A DNA stretch of 64,000 nucleotides from RGIG3701 sp017403345 (GCA_017403345.1 JAFQOH010000192.1:34202-98201), one strand, 5' to 3'. Numbered from the stretch's first letter, positions 43,127 to 53,494 are shown. The notes: a model not told the origin generated them from the sequence alone. Made by a program: numbers and translations.

Positions 43127-44640
43127 ATGGGTTCTGCTTTTTCTTTTGGGCTGTTGGTGAGGAATACGGTCTCGATCTTAGGAGCGATGTGCGGTTCCAT
43201 CATCATGAGGACATCATCTTCCGGCTGGATGACCGTTCCGCCGCGCGGGAGTATGAAGAGGCCGTCTCTTCGGATGAGGTAAACGAGTACGGTTTCCGGC
43301 AGGTCGAGATCCTTGATCGCCTGTCCGGCAGCGGGGGAATCTTCCGTAATGTAAAACTCATAGACGCGGCTCGCGGAGAGTCCGGTCTCCTCGAATTCCA
43401 GCGGTGCGCGGGATCTTGTGCGCGCAGCTTCGTCGAGTTTCAGCCATTGGGCGAGCTTCATGAGGGATCTGCTCTGGATGAGTACGGAGCCTATGACGAC
43501 GAAAAAGACGAGGTTGAAGATCTCGACGGCGTTTGCGAAGAGTTCCGGATCTTTGTGGAAATTCAGGCATGGGAAGATCGCGAGCACGATCGGCGCGGCG
43601 CCTCGGATCCCTCCCCAGGAAATGAGGAGTTTTTCGCGGAAATTGAAGGAACTTCCGATCAGCGAGATGAAAACGCTCGCCGGGCGTGCGGCGAACATGA
43701 GGAAGACGGCGATGCCGGCGCCGCAGAGCGCGATACCGGGAAGCTGGCTCGGCGTGACGAGCAGTCCCAGCGAAAGGAAGAGAGAGACCTGCATCAGCCA
43801 CGCGATCCCGTCGTGAAAGCGTCCGAGACCGTGTTTGAAGAGGAATCGGGAATTTCCCATCGTCAGTCCGCAGACATAGACGGCCATGAATCCGTTTCCG
43901 GCAAGAAGTTCACTGGTACCGTAGGCGAGACAGACCGTTGCGATCCCGATAACGTAGTAGAGACCGTCGTAATCGAGTTTTGCGTGGTTCATCAGGCGCG
44001 CGACATACCGTCCGACGAGGAAACCGATGAGCGTACCGACGCCGATACGCAGCGGCATGAGGTAAAAGATGGAAAAGACGGATGCCGTTGGATCCAGGAT
44101 CAGGTCGATCATGAAGAGGGTCAGGAACGTCGCCATGGGGTCGTTGCTTCCGGATTCGTATTCCAGGATGGGGCGGAGATCGCCTTTTAGCGAGGAACTT
44201 TGCGAGCGGAAGAGCGCGAAGACGGCGGCTGCGTCTGTCGAGGAGATGACGGCTCCCAGAAGGATGCCGAATTTCCAATCCCAGCCGAGAAGCCACGTCG
44301 CAAAAAGGCCGGTGAGGATCGCGGTCAGAAGGACGCCGAAGGTGCTGAGGATCGTTCCGGGAAGGAGGACTTTACGGACGGAACTCCACGAGGTATCGTA
44401 TCCGCCGGAGAACAGGATGAAAATGAGACCGAGCGTACCGATCTTGACGGCGTTATCGTAGTCGTCGAAACGGATCTTGCCGAGGCCTTCACTTCCGGCG
44501 AGCATTCCGAGGAATAAGATCATCAAAAGCGTGGGGATCTTGATCCACGAAGAGATCTTGCTTGCGAAGATCCCTAGAAAAAGCAGCAGTGCGACGACCG
44601 CGTACTGAAACGGAAGTGAGGTGGCTGCTAGATCGAGCAT
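43108..44640 (-). CDS. NhaP2-type K+(Na+)/H+ antiporter
   Basis: A cation/proton antiporter of the CPA family, 510 residues, with about 12 transmembrane helices and a cytoplasmic TrkA-C-like regulatory domain in the last 90 residues (SRVYEFYITEDSPAAGQAIKDL). The helix region has ILFSGGYDTSWSSVRK, GAVISSTDAAAVFAL (the ion-site TDAAA) and ILEYESGSNDPMATF (SND), typical of NhaP2/CvrA. The ATG at 44640 has AGGAA upstream; the frame is open further into rdgB but the extra residues are not protein-like for this family. It probably forms an operon with rdgB, 67 bases apart. Confidence 0.9.
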   Translation of the reverse strand: MLDLAATSLPFQYAVVALLLFLGIFASKISSWIKIPTLLMILFLGMLAGSEGLGKIRFDDYDNAVKIGTLGLIFILFSGGYDTSWSSVRKVLLPGTILSTFGVLLTAILTGLFATWLLGWDWKFGILLGAVISSTDAAAVFALFRSQSSSLKGDLRPILEYESGSNDPMATFLTLFMIDLILDPTASVFSIFYLMPLRIGVGTLIGFLVGRYVARLMNHAKLDYDGLYYVIGIATVCLAYGTSELLAGNGFMAVYVCGLTMGNSRFLFKHGLGRFHDGIAWLMQVSLFLSLGLLVTPSQLPGIALCGAGIAVFLMFAARPASVFISLIGSSFNFREKLLISWGGIRGAAPIVLAIFPCLNFHKDPELFANAVEIFNLVFFVVIGSVLIQSRSLMKLAQWLKLDEAARTRSRAPLEFEETGLSASRVYEFYITEDSPAAGQAIKDLDLPETVLVYLIRRDGLFILPRGGTVIQPEDDVLMMMEPHIAPKIETVFLTNSPKEKAEPMTASCF

Positions 44641-44707
44641 GGGTATGATTCCTGAAAATGAAATTTTAGGTTTTTCGGAGGATTTAAGGACGGTCTCGGC
44701 GAGACGT

Positions 44708-45373
44708 TCAAATTTCTGGCGTTTCACCGAAGAGGTGGAGGAGTTTTTCGGAAAATTCACGCAGTGCGCAGGCGCGGTGACTGATGCACGCTTTGATCTC
44801 TGGGGAAAGTTCACCGAAGGTTTTGTGGTACTCCACGATCTCGAAGAGCGGATCGTATCCAAAACCGTTGGTCCCGCAGCGTTCGGTACGGATCCTGCCG
44901 TAGCAGTAATTTTCCGCTTCCGCGCGGATATTGCCGTCTGGATCGCTCAGCGCGATGTGGCAAACGTAGCGTGCGCCGCGTTTTTCTTCCGGAATGCCGT
45001 CAAGTTCCTGAAGGAGGCGGTCATTGTTTTTCTCATCATCGTGTTCTTCTCCTGCGAATCGGGCGGAAAAGACACCAGGACGTCCGTCGAGGGCTTCGAC
45101 TTCCAGACCGCTGTCTTCGCCGATGACCCACATTTTGAGCACTTTTGCCTGTTCCGCGGCTTTCAGATGCGCATTTTCCGTGAACGTCATGCCGGTCTCA
45201 TCCACTTCGATCGCTTCGGGATACTCGGAAAGATCGCGGATCTCGAAACCGAGCGGAGCCAGAAGGGCGATAAGTTCCCCCTTTTTCTTTTTATTGCGGC
45301 TTCCAAGCACCAGCGGCGGATAGTTGGGATTCCGGGGATAGTCAGACGAAACGGATGCAGGTTCCTGCGCCAT
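44708..45373 (-). CDS. rdgB: XTP/dITP diphosphatase (RdgB/HAM1)
   Basis: Hydrolyses non-canonical purine triphosphates to keep ITP and XTP out of nucleic acids. The 221 residues include the LVLGSRNKKKKGELIALL start motif, FTENAHLKA, and GEDSGLEVEALDGRPGVFSARFAG. GFGYDPLF and SHRACALREF complete the fold. A 20-residue N-terminal extension precedes the usual start. AAGGAG lies upstream of the ATG. Confidence 0.95.
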   Translation of the reverse strand: MAQEPASVSSDYPRNPNYPPLVLGSRNKKKKGELIALLAPLGFEIRDLSEYPEAIEVDETGMTFTENAHLKAAEQAKVLKMWVIGEDSGLEVEALDGRPGVFSARFAGEEHDDEKNNDRLLQELDGIPEEKRGARYVCHIALSDPDGNIRAEAENYCYGRIRTERCGTNGFGYDPLFEIVEYHKTFGELSPEIKACISHRACALREFSEKLLHLFGETPEI

Positions 45374-45748
45374 GATGAACTCCTTGGGGCGTACTGCCCA
45401 ATAATAGGAAAACGGAAAAGAATACGACCTTCTATTTTCTCAAAATTTTAAAAAAATGGAAGGGGTGGGAGGGGATTTTTTCTGCAAATCTTTCCGATTT
45501 TTCTTATTTTCCTATGGAATAAAATACGATTTTGGATATAATGAAGGAAAAATGGGAGCCTGTGGGACCGCGCGGTCCGGAAACGGCATGGATCGCGGTT
45601 TCAGGAAGGTCTCCGATCGGGAAAAAAGAGACTCTCGCCGTTTCTTCCCATTCCCTCCCATCCCATTCCATCCCATCCCATTCCATTCCTTAAAATTTTT
45701 CTTTTCCCATGATTTTACGGGATCTTCCGAGAAAGGAGAGGAAGAAAA
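45374..45748 (+). other. Promoter and leader region of apgM
   Basis: TATAAT at 45537-45542 is followed by about 200 bases of leader. The leader includes a perfect 14-bp palindrome GGACCGCGCGGTCC (45565-45578) and a run of ccatt/ccatc pentamers (45649-45692). No gene is seen. Confidence 0.55.
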
Positions 45749-46951
45749 ATGAAATACGTGATGATTTTACCGGACGGCTGCGCAGACGAACCGATCCAGA
45801 AGCTGGGCGGCAAAACGATCTTGGAGGCTGCGAGGATCCCGAACATGACGCAGATCGCGCGTCAGGGGATCGTCGGCTGGTCGAACAATACGCCGAAAGC
45901 GCTTGCGGCAGGGTCCGATGTCGCGACGATGTCTCTGCTCGGATATGATCCTCTGAAATACTATACGGGCCGCGCTCCGCTCGAGGCTGCCGCGATGGGG
46001 ATCGAGATGGGGCCTGAAGACTGGGCGGTCCGGTGCAATCTCGTCACGATAGAGAACGGGAAAATGGTGAGTTTCAACGCGCAGCAGATCACCTCCGAAG
46101 AAGGCGCGGAACTCATCGCTGCTGTGCAGGAACGGCTTGGAAACGAGATCGTGACTTTCTTTTCCGGAGTCAGTTACCGAAACATCGTTCTCTGGCGAGG
46201 TCTGCCGGAGTCCCCTGCTCCGTTCGGGGCGGAAACGCGCACTTTTGCGCCGCATGACTATTCGGATTCCAGCATTCTCGGTGCGCATCCGCAAGGGCCG
46301 GGAAGTGTGGAGCTGACGAAGCTCATGAGTGAAGTGCATCGGATCTTCGCAGACCATCCGGTAAACCGAAAACGTATCGCGAACGGGAAAGCTCCCGCGA
46401 CGGACGTTTGGCTCTGGGGCGAGGGACGGAAACCCTCGATGCCGACTTTTATCGAGCGTTTCGGAAAGACCGGCGCGATGATCACTGCCGTGGATCTCCT
46501 GCGCGGACTGGCAGTCGATCTGGGATGGAGCAACATTCCGGTGGAGGGCGCGACGGGATTCTTCAACACGAATTTCAAAGGAAAGGGAGAAGCGGCTGCC
46601 GCGGCTCTCGAAAAATACGATGTGGTCTGTGTGCACGTCGAAGCGACCGACGAAGCCGGGCATGACGGCGACCCGGAGACGAAGGTCTACTCGCTTGAAC
46701 AGATCGACGAGCATATCGTGGGGCCGCTGCATGAGGCTGCGAAAAAGTACGGCGATTACCGCATTCTCGTCACGCCGGACCATCCGACTCCGTGCCGGCT
46801 GAAAACACACACGCACGAAAACGTTCCGTGGCTGATGTGCGGGACCGGTCTCCAGTCCAACGGCATCGGCGTGTACACGGAAGCGGAAGCCGCGAAGAGT
46901 GCCGTCCATTTCGAAAACGGTTTCGAGATGATGGAATTTTTCATCAACTGA
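45749..46951 (+). CDS. apgM: Cofactor-independent phosphoglycerate mutase, archaeal type
   Basis: Interconverts 3- and 2-phosphoglycerate in glycolysis. This is the ApgM class of the alkaline phosphatase superfamily (400 residues), not the longer bacterial GpmI. Metal-site motifs are MILPDGCAD at the start, AGSDVATMSLLGYDP (catalytic Ser region), HVEATDEAGHDGD, and VTPDHPTPCRLKTHTHENVP. AAAGGAGAGG precedes the ATG. This form is common in anaerobes and Planctomycetota. No partner gene is adjacent. Confidence 0.94.
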   Translation: MKYVMILPDGCADEPIQKLGGKTILEAARIPNMTQIARQGIVGWSNNTPKALAAGSDVATMSLLGYDPLKYYTGRAPLEAAAMGIEMGPEDWAVRCNLVTIENGKMVSFNAQQITSEEGAELIAAVQERLGNEIVTFFSGVSYRNIVLWRGLPESPAPFGAETRTFAPHDYSDSSILGAHPQGPGSVELTKLMSEVHRIFADHPVNRKRIANGKAPATDVWLWGEGRKPSMPTFIERFGKTGAMITAVDLLRGLAVDLGWSNIPVEGATGFFNTNFKGKGEAAAAALEKYDVVCVHVEATDEAGHDGDPETKVYSLEQIDEHIVGPLHEAAKKYGDYRILVTPDHPTPCRLKTHTHENVPWLMCGTGLQSNGIGVYTEAEAAKSAVHFENGFEMMEFFIN

Positions 46952-47068
46952 CCGAAACGTTCCTGACCCGCTCTTTTTGTCGAACTGTTTTTAACTTTTT
47001 CGAGTTTTCCAAACATTTCTGCTTTTCGAGTCCGTGCATTTCACGCGGACCCGGAAAGCTGGATCTTT

Positions 47069-50000
47069 TCATTTTGCCTCTTTTTGCGTTCCATCCGCTG
47101 TATTTTCCAGAGGCTCGAATGGGAATCCTTTTTTCTTTGCCCATTCCTCGACCTTGGAACCTTTGGGCGCACAGATGGTCACGACGGAGGGGGAATCGCA
47201 GAAAGCTAAGGCCGAAATGTCCGCGTTTCCTCCTGGAAAGATCGCTTTTTCAAGTTTGGGACAGGCCGCAAAAGAAGAGTCCGATACGACTTGATACGCG
47301 CTGGAAAAAGTGACTTTCCGCAGCTCGGAGCAGTTGGCGAATGCCTGACACATGATCTGCCCGATCCCTTCATTGAAAGTGAGTTCTGTAAATGGGCAGT
47401 ATCTGAAGGCAGATAGCTCGATCGTCTTAAGTGATTCCGGGAATGTGATTTTTTGCAGACCGGAATATTCGAAGGCTCCTCGATGGATGATCTCCACTTG
47501 CGGCGGAATGACGATCTCCGTAAGTTTTCGGCAATTCCTAAAGGTTTCCGGCAGGATCTCGGTCAGACTTTCCGGAATGGTGAAACTTTCTAGACTGGAG
47601 CAGCCGTGAAACGCACCGCTTCCGATCGAGTGAACGTCTGGGCTGAATGTGATCTTCCGCAGGTGAGAGCACCCCAGGCACATTTCTTCCGGAATGCCCT
47701 TTACTTTTTCCGGAAGCGTGAGTTCTTCCAGCTTTATGCACCTCTGAAACGCGCGCGTTCCGATCTGCTCAACGCTTGACGGAATTGTGATCTTTCGAAG
47801 CTGTGAGCAGTCCGAAAATACTTGATCTCCGATCTCCGTGACTCCTTCCGGGATGACGATCTCCGTGATCTTCCGGCATCCCTTAAACGCACTCCAGGTG
47901 ATGCGCACGACACCATCGGGAATGGTGAATTTTCCCTCAAATTCCAGATTTACTTTTCGGAGCTGCGTTCCATCCGCTGAAAGTTCGAAAGGCTTCAGGA
48001 TCCCTGTGTGCATCAGTTTGTTTGCCAGAAGGGGACAATTTTTGAAAGCGTCGATCTCAACATTCACGATGTCTGCGATCGCAGAAAGTTCCGAAAGCTG
48101 GGTGCAGCCTTCAAATGCACTTGAGCCGAGGTATTTGAGGCTTTGCGGCAAGGTGACTTTTTTTAGTGCCGTACATTCGTGGAAAGCATCGGCAGGAAGT
48201 TCGGTGAGTCCGTCCGCGAATTCGGCTTCTTCCAGATTTGGACACTTGAAAAAGATCCAGCTTCCGATCTTTTGTAAGGAACCAGGGAGTTGGACCTTTT
48301 TCAATCCCGTGCGGCTAAATGCCGATTGGCCGATGGTGAGCAGTCCCGGCGGAAGCTCGACTTCGGTGAGGGACGCGCATTCCTGAAACGCCCGGTCTCC
48401 GATCTCCGTCAGGTACGGCGAAAACGTGACCCGGCTGAGTTTTGAACAGTACGCGAATGCGTGTTTTCCTACGCGCGGAAGCCCCGTCGGGTGCGTGACT
48501 TCCTCGAGACTGGAACAGCTTCGAAATGCGAAATCCCCGATCGTCGCGACACTTGCGGGAAGTTCGATTTTTTTCAGCGCATAGCAGCTGCGGAATGTGC
48601 CGCAGCCCAATCGCGTGACTCCGTCCGGAATGTTGACCTCGGTCAAAATGACGCACTCTGCGAATGCGTGTTCGCCGATCTTCTGCACGCTCGCGGGGAG
48701 CGTGAGTCTGGTGAGAAAACGGCAGTTTGCGAAAGCCGCGTTTCCGATCTCCGTCACTCCATCCGGAATGGCATATTCACCGCTAAAATTTTGCGGGAAA
48801 CGAACCAGAATTTTACCGTCAGGCGAAAAAACCGGCTCGCTGGTTTCAGGCTTCTGAACTTTCAGATACGGCGGATTTTCTTCAACGGAGAAGATCGTGG
48901 TCTGTTTTGCTTTGTGGTACTCAAGGGATTCCAGCGGGACGAACGCGAATGGTTCTGCAGGTGCCCGGTGTAAGGCCGTTCCGCCTCTTTGCGCGGAATA
49001 GTGGATCGGTGAATACCTGGCACCATAAATGACCAATTTGGGGAAAGATTTACTTTTGCTCGCTCCAAGCTGCAAATTCGCAGTCGGATCCATGACCGTG
49101 ACTTTCTCCAGTTCCGCGCAGCCGCCAAGCGTACTGAGCGGGAAATAGGAGCACATCGGGGGGAGGAACACTTCAGTCAATTTCGGACAGTTTTGGAATG
49201 AATCGCGGCTGACTCCCTGGATCGAATCGGAAAGTACCAGACTCGTCAGTTCCGACGAACCGTTGAACGCACCTTCTGCCACATCCGTGACATCACCCGG
49301 AATCGTGTACGCGCCGGCTTTTGCAGCAGGGTAACGGACCAATTCCCGCGGAGAGTTTCGGAAAAGGACTCCGTCCCGTGCGTGGAAATGCGGATTTTCC
49401 GGATCGACGGTGAACTTTTCCAACGAGCGTATCCCGAGCGCATTTTCTCCGATCTTCTCCACATTTTTCGGAATGAAAAACTCTTTTGCTCCGGGACAGC
49501 CATTGAACGCGTTGGAGCCGATCTCTTGAAGTGTTTCCGGCAGCTCGATTTTTTCCAGTGCCGTACATCCTGCGAAACAGTATGGCAGGATCTTCGTCAG
49601 CTTTGGAGAAAACACGACTTCCTGCAGAGCGGTACAGTTACTGAATGCGTATTCGGAAAGCTGCGTCAGACGGTCCGGAAAATGCAGTTTTCGGAGCGAC
49701 TTGCACCCCATAAACGCATAGCCCTGGATCTGGGTAAGATTTGGAGAAAACTCGACCTCGGAAAGTGAGGCATTTGCCGCAAATGCCCAGCTCCCGATCG
49801 TCTCAATACTTTCGGGCAGCGTGATTTTTTTCAGTGCGGCACACTGCTGAAAACACCCACTGGGAAGTGAAGAGATCCCTTCCTCAAGCACACATTCTTC
49901 CAGCTGCCTGCAGAACCTGAAACATTCCGGCTCCAAGGATCGGAGACTTCCTGGCAGCGTGACTTTTTTCAGCCCCGTGCAGCTTCGGAATGCCCACCTC

Positions 50001-51274
50001 CGAATGACGGAAAGCCGGTCCGGCAGGGAAATCTCCTGAAGTGCCGTACAGCGGTCAAACGCCATTTGGCCGATCTCGGAAAGTTCCGGAGAAAAAGTCA
50101 CTTTTTCCAGAGCCGAACACTCAGAAAATGCGAGATCCGGGATGGTTTTCAGCTCAAAAACGGCTTCCCGAAGTTTGGGGCATTGAGAGAAAATGCCTTC
50201 GCCAACGCTCTCGACGCTGGCAGGAACGCAGACCGTTTCGAGTTCAGGACACTCCGCAAACGCATTTTTCCCGATCTTTCGGAGACTTTTCGGAAATTCG
50301 ATCTTCCGGAGTCCGAAATATTTCTGAAACACCGAATCCTCAATATTTTCGACTCCGTCCGGCACGCGGAACGTCCCCTGGATCCTCCCCGGAAGTGCAA
50401 GGATCAGCGTTTTGCCGTCTTGCGAAAGAAGCACTCCGTCTGGGTGAAGGACGAATGGCGGATCTTTTTTCAAAAAAACGAGTTCCTGAAGCTGCACGCA
50501 CGCCTGAAATGCCGAGGGGGAGAGCGTCGAAATACTTTCCGGCAGCACGATGCGCTGAAGTGCAGGACACTCCGCAAACGCTTTTTCCGGAATGCGCTCC
50601 AGACCGTTGGCGATCTCAACTTCCTCCAATCCCGCACACCGAGAAAACGCATTTTCATCCAGAAACCGGACGGACGCCGGAATGCGGACCTTTTTCAGTT
50701 TGGAGCAGCCGGAAAACGCCCATTTTCCGATCGTTCGGAGGTTTTCGGGCAGCTCGATCTTCTCGATCCCGGCATTCAGAAAAGCATCGTTTCCGATCCT
50801 GCGCAGACTTTTGGGAAGACGGACTTCCTTTAAATTAGGGCAATGTACGAATGCGCGCTCTCCAATGGAAGTGACCCCTTCAGGTATCGTGACGGACTCA
50901 ATATCTTTCCGGCTGTGGAACGCGCCGTCCGCGATCCGCCGGACACCCTCCGGTACAGTATAATCCGCAGGTGCGTCCGGGCAAAGTTCCAGAAAAACAG
51001 TGCCGTCCATCGTGAATCGGGCACCGTTGACTTCTTTGACTCCCGGCCTCCCGGCGTAGGTGTGGCAGTCTTCCTCCTCTTCATTTTCCCACATTTCCTC
51101 TTGCGCCTGCAGTTCGACGGCGGAATAGGAGACTTTTTCTTCCGCTGCCGCCTCTTCTTCATTCTGAGCCAAAACGAAACACGGAGAGATCACGAACGCC
51201 AGGCAGAAAATGACGGCGGGGATCCGGACTGCAAAACTGCGGGACGAGGGATAGGAATGAAGATCAGCGCACAT
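47069..51274 (-). CDS. Giant secreted BspA-like leucine-rich repeat protein
   Basis: A 1401-residue exported protein made almost wholly of BspA-type LRR_5 units of about 23 residues (pattern I..xAFxxCxxLxxVxLPxxLxxIG). Examples are RIADGAFHSRKDIESVTIPE and LRTIGKWAFSGCSKLKKVRI. The start at 51274 (AAGAGG upstream) gives a signal peptide (VRIPAVIFCLAFVISPCFVLA). The ATG at 51322 overlaps the -10 element and cannot be used. Two or three breaks (near residues 270, 720 and 1125) insert short non-repeat segments such as DGVLLSQDGKTL. BspA proteins bind host or surface ligands in oral and gut bacteria. There is no anchor motif, so it may be released. Confidence 0.9.
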   Translation of the reverse strand: MCADLHSYPSSRSFAVRIPAVIFCLAFVISPCFVLAQNEEEAAAEEKVSYSAVELQAQEEMWENEEEEDCHTYAGRPGVKEVNGARFTMDGTVFLELCPDAPADYTVPEGVRRIADGAFHSRKDIESVTIPEGVTSIGERAFVHCPNLKEVRLPKSLRRIGNDAFLNAGIEKIELPENLRTIGKWAFSGCSKLKKVRIPASVRFLDENAFSRCAGLEEVEIANGLERIPEKAFAECPALQRIVLPESISTLSPSAFQACVQLQELVFLKKDPPFVLHPDGVLLSQDGKTLILALPGRIQGTFRVPDGVENIEDSVFQKYFGLRKIEFPKSLRKIGKNAFAECPELETVCVPASVESVGEGIFSQCPKLREAVFELKTIPDLAFSECSALEKVTFSPELSEIGQMAFDRCTALQEISLPDRLSVIRRWAFRSCTGLKKVTLPGSLRSLEPECFRFCRQLEECVLEEGISSLPSGCFQQCAALKKITLPESIETIGSWAFAANASLSEVEFSPNLTQIQGYAFMGCKSLRKLHFPDRLTQLSEYAFSNCTALQEVVFSPKLTKILPYCFAGCTALEKIELPETLQEIGSNAFNGCPGAKEFFIPKNVEKIGENALGIRSLEKFTVDPENPHFHARDGVLFRNSPRELVRYPAAKAGAYTIPGDVTDVAEGAFNGSSELTSLVLSDSIQGVSRDSFQNCPKLTEVFLPPMCSYFPLSTLGGCAELEKVTVMDPTANLQLGASKSKSFPKLVIYGARYSPIHYSAQRGGTALHRAPAEPFAFVPLESLEYHKAKQTTIFSVEENPPYLKVQKPETSEPVFSPDGKILVRFPQNFSGEYAIPDGVTEIGNAAFANCRFLTRLTLPASVQKIGEHAFAECVILTEVNIPDGVTRLGCGTFRSCYALKKIELPASVATIGDFAFRSCSSLEEVTHPTGLPRVGKHAFAYCSKLSRVTFSPYLTEIGDRAFQECASLTEVELPPGLLTIGQSAFSRTGLKKVQLPGSLQKIGSWIFFKCPNLEEAEFADGLTELPADAFHECTALKKVTLPQSLKYLGSSAFEGCTQLSELSAIADIVNVEIDAFKNCPLLANKLMHTGILKPFELSADGTQLRKVNLEFEGKFTIPDGVVRITWSAFKGCRKITEIVIPEGVTEIGDQVFSDCSQLRKITIPSSVEQIGTRAFQRCIKLEELTLPEKVKGIPEEMCLGCSHLRKITFSPDVHSIGSGAFHGCSSLESFTIPESLTEILPETFRNCRKLTEIVIPPQVEIIHRGAFEYSGLQKITFPESLKTIELSAFRYCPFTELTFNEGIGQIMCQAFANCSELRKVTFSSAYQVVSDSSFAACPKLEKAIFPGGNADISALAFCDSPSVVTICAPKGSKVEEWAKKKGFPFEPLENTADGTQKEAK

Positions 51275-51320
51275 TGCGAGCCTCTTGGAATGAAAATGCG
51301 GGTAAAAATCTTTCTGCTCC

Positions 51321-51326
51321 ATTATA
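51321..51326 (-). promoter_or_regulatory. Extended -10 of the LRR gene
   Basis: TGCTATAAT on the minus strand; no good -35. The start codon chosen is 47 bases downstream. Confidence 0.65.
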
Positions 51327-51520
51327 GCATACTTAAGAATAAAAAAAAGGGGGAGGAAATCGACGTATCTTCGGTTTTTTGGAGAAATTTTGGATTTTCA
51401 GGAGGCCTCCCACTGGTTAAATTTCATTTTCGTAGTAAAATAGAAAAGAGTGTTGGTCTAGTTTCAATTTGGGGAATTTTTTTTGTATTTTGGATTTTTC
51501 AAGACATGGGAGTGCAGAAA

Positions 51521-53494
51521 ATGACGGACTTTTCAAATCAGAGTACACACAAAGGACTGATTTCGGATTACGATCTCTACCTTTTGGGACAGGGAAAGCA
51601 CTGGAAGGTCTACGAGAAACTGGGAGCGCATCCCTGCACCATTGACGGAGAAACCGGCGTCAATTTCGCAGTCTGGGCGCCGAATGCCGACGAGATCAGC
51701 GTCATTGGCGACTTCAATGCATGGGACACGCGTGCGAATTTCATGTGGAAACACCAGGAAAACGGCATCTGGGAAACCTTCATTCCCGGAGCAGAAGCCG
51801 GAATGTTCTACAAATTCTTCATTCGGAAGGGTGAGCGAACTTTCGAAAAGTGCGACCCCTACGCGTTCGGCTGCGAGTGTCCTCCCAAAAATGCGTGCCG
51901 AGTCATCGATCTGGACCAGTACACGTGGCAGGATGCCGAATGGGTGGAAAAACGTGTGTCTTTTGACTGGCAGAGCCGGCCCGTCTCGATCTACGAAGTC
52001 CATCCCGGAAGCTGGCAGACCTCCAATTCCGGAACGGAGCAGTGGCTGAACTACCGCGAACTTGCCGACAGGCTCGTGCCTTACGTGAAGAAGATGAATT
52101 TTACGCACGTCGAGCTTCTTCCGGTCTGCGAGCATCCTTTCACCGGAAGCTGGGGCTACCAGGTCACGGGGTACTATGCGCCGACCGCCCGGTATGGGAC
52201 TCCGGACGACTTCAAGTACTTCGTGGATCTCTGCCACCAGAACGGCATCGGCGTCATTTTGGACTGGGTGCCGGCTCATTTTCCGAAGGACGCTTTCGGT
52301 CTTGGGCGTTTCGACGGGACTTCGCTTTACGAGCACGCCGATCCTCGTCAGGGCGAGCATGCCGACTGGGGAACGTACATTTTCAACTATGGACGGAATG
52401 AAGTTCGGAATTTCCTCATCGCCAACGCGCTGTTCTGGGTAGATCAGTACCACGTGGACGGTCTGCGAGTGGACGCGGTCGCGTCGATGCTTTACCTCGA
52501 CTACAGCCGGAAGGAAGGCGAGTGGATCCCCAATCAGTACGGCGGACGCGAAAATATCGAGGCGATCGATTTTCTCCGCGAGATGAACCGGGAGGTCCAG
52601 ATGCATTTTCCCGGAACGCTCACCATTGCGGAAGAGTCCACCGCCTGGCCGGGCGTGACGCTGCCGGGGTATGCTGGAGGGCTTGGATTCTGCATGAAGT
52701 GGAACATGGGGTGGATGCACGATACGCTTGCGTACATGAAGAACGATCCGATCTTCCGAAAGTACCATCACGATCAGCTCACATTCAGCATCCTGTACTC
52801 GTTCCACGAGAATTTCCTTCTTCCTTTCTCGCACGATGAAGTCGTTCACTGCAAGGGTTCGCTCATCGGCAAAATGTCGGGCGACACTTGGCAGAAATGC
52901 GCGAATCTGCGTCTTCTTTATGCCTACCAGTGGACGCACCCCGGCAAGAAACTCCTTTTTATGGGAGGCGAGTTCGGACAGTGGAACGAGTGGCGCGACA
53001 ATGGGCAGCTGGACTGGAACCTGCTGGAATTCGAACAGCATCAGGGGATCCAGCGCTGCGTTTCCGACTTGGGGCATCTTTACGAGACGGAACCGGCACT
53101 TTACGAGCAGGATTTCCGACAGGACGGCTTCCAGTGGATCGATTGCTCGAATCGCGACATCAGCACCCTCTCGTTCATGCGCAAGGCGAAAGATCCCGAA
53201 GATTACCTCATCGTGCTCTGCAATTTCACGCCGAACGTGCGGCACGATTTCTGGGTGGGAGTGCCGGAGATCTCGGAATTTCAGGAGATCTTCAACAGCG
53301 ATTCCCGCAGCTACGGCGGAAGCGGCGTGCACAATGAGCGCATCTTTTCCGAGCCGCGTCCGTGCCAAGGGTTTGCAAATTCCATTCGCGTGACGCTCCC
53401 GCCGCTGGGAGTTCTCGTCTTTCGCCCGATACGCGCCCAAAAAGTGAAGAGTACGGACAAAATTTCCGAAAAGAAAAGCAGAAAAACGAAATAA
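51521..53494 (+). CDS. glgB: 1,4-alpha-glucan branching enzyme
   Basis: Forms alpha-1,6 branches in glycogen. It has 657 residues: a CBM48 domain (GVNFAVWAPNADEISVIGDF) and a GH13 barrel. The catalytic residues are D318 in GLRVDAVASMLY, E371 in TIAEEST and D439 in FSHDEVVH. The frame is open far upstream, but that stretch is antisense to the LRR gene. The ATG at 51521 has GGGAG eight bases upstream and is preferred to the ATG at 51506. It is divergent from the LRR gene. No other glg gene is in the window. Confidence 0.95.
   Translation: MTDFSNQSTHKGLISDYDLYLLGQGKHWKVYEKLGAHPCTIDGETGVNFAVWAPNADEISVIGDFNAWDTRANFMWKHQENGIWETFIPGAEAGMFYKFFIRKGERTFEKCDPYAFGCECPPKNACRVIDLDQYTWQDAEWVEKRVSFDWQSRPVSIYEVHPGSWQTSNSGTEQWLNYRELADRLVPYVKKMNFTHVELLPVCEHPFTGSWGYQVTGYYAPTARYGTPDDFKYFVDLCHQNGIGVILDWVPAHFPKDAFGLGRFDGTSLYEHADPRQGEHADWGTYIFNYGRNEVRNFLIANALFWVDQYHVDGLRVDAVASMLYLDYSRKEGEWIPNQYGGRENIEAIDFLREMNREVQMHFPGTLTIAEESTAWPGVTLPGYAGGLGFCMKWNMGWMHDTLAYMKNDPIFRKYHHDQLTFSILYSFHENFLLPFSHDEVVHCKGSLIGKMSGDTWQKCANLRLLYAYQWTHPGKKLLFMGGEFGQWNEWRDNGQLDWNLLEFEQHQGIQRCVSDLGHLYETEPALYEQDFRQDGFQWIDCSNRDISTLSFMRKAKDPEDYLIVLCNFTPNVRHDFWVGVPEISEFQEIFNSDSRSYGGSGVHNERIFSEPRPCQGFANSIRVTLPPLGVLVFRPIRAQKVKSTDKISEKKSRKTK

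Noticed and set aside
45456..45752. 98-codon plus-strand frame before apgM
   Set aside because: It spans the predicted promoter, the palindrome and the pentamer run, and it overlaps the apgM start; composition is not protein-like.
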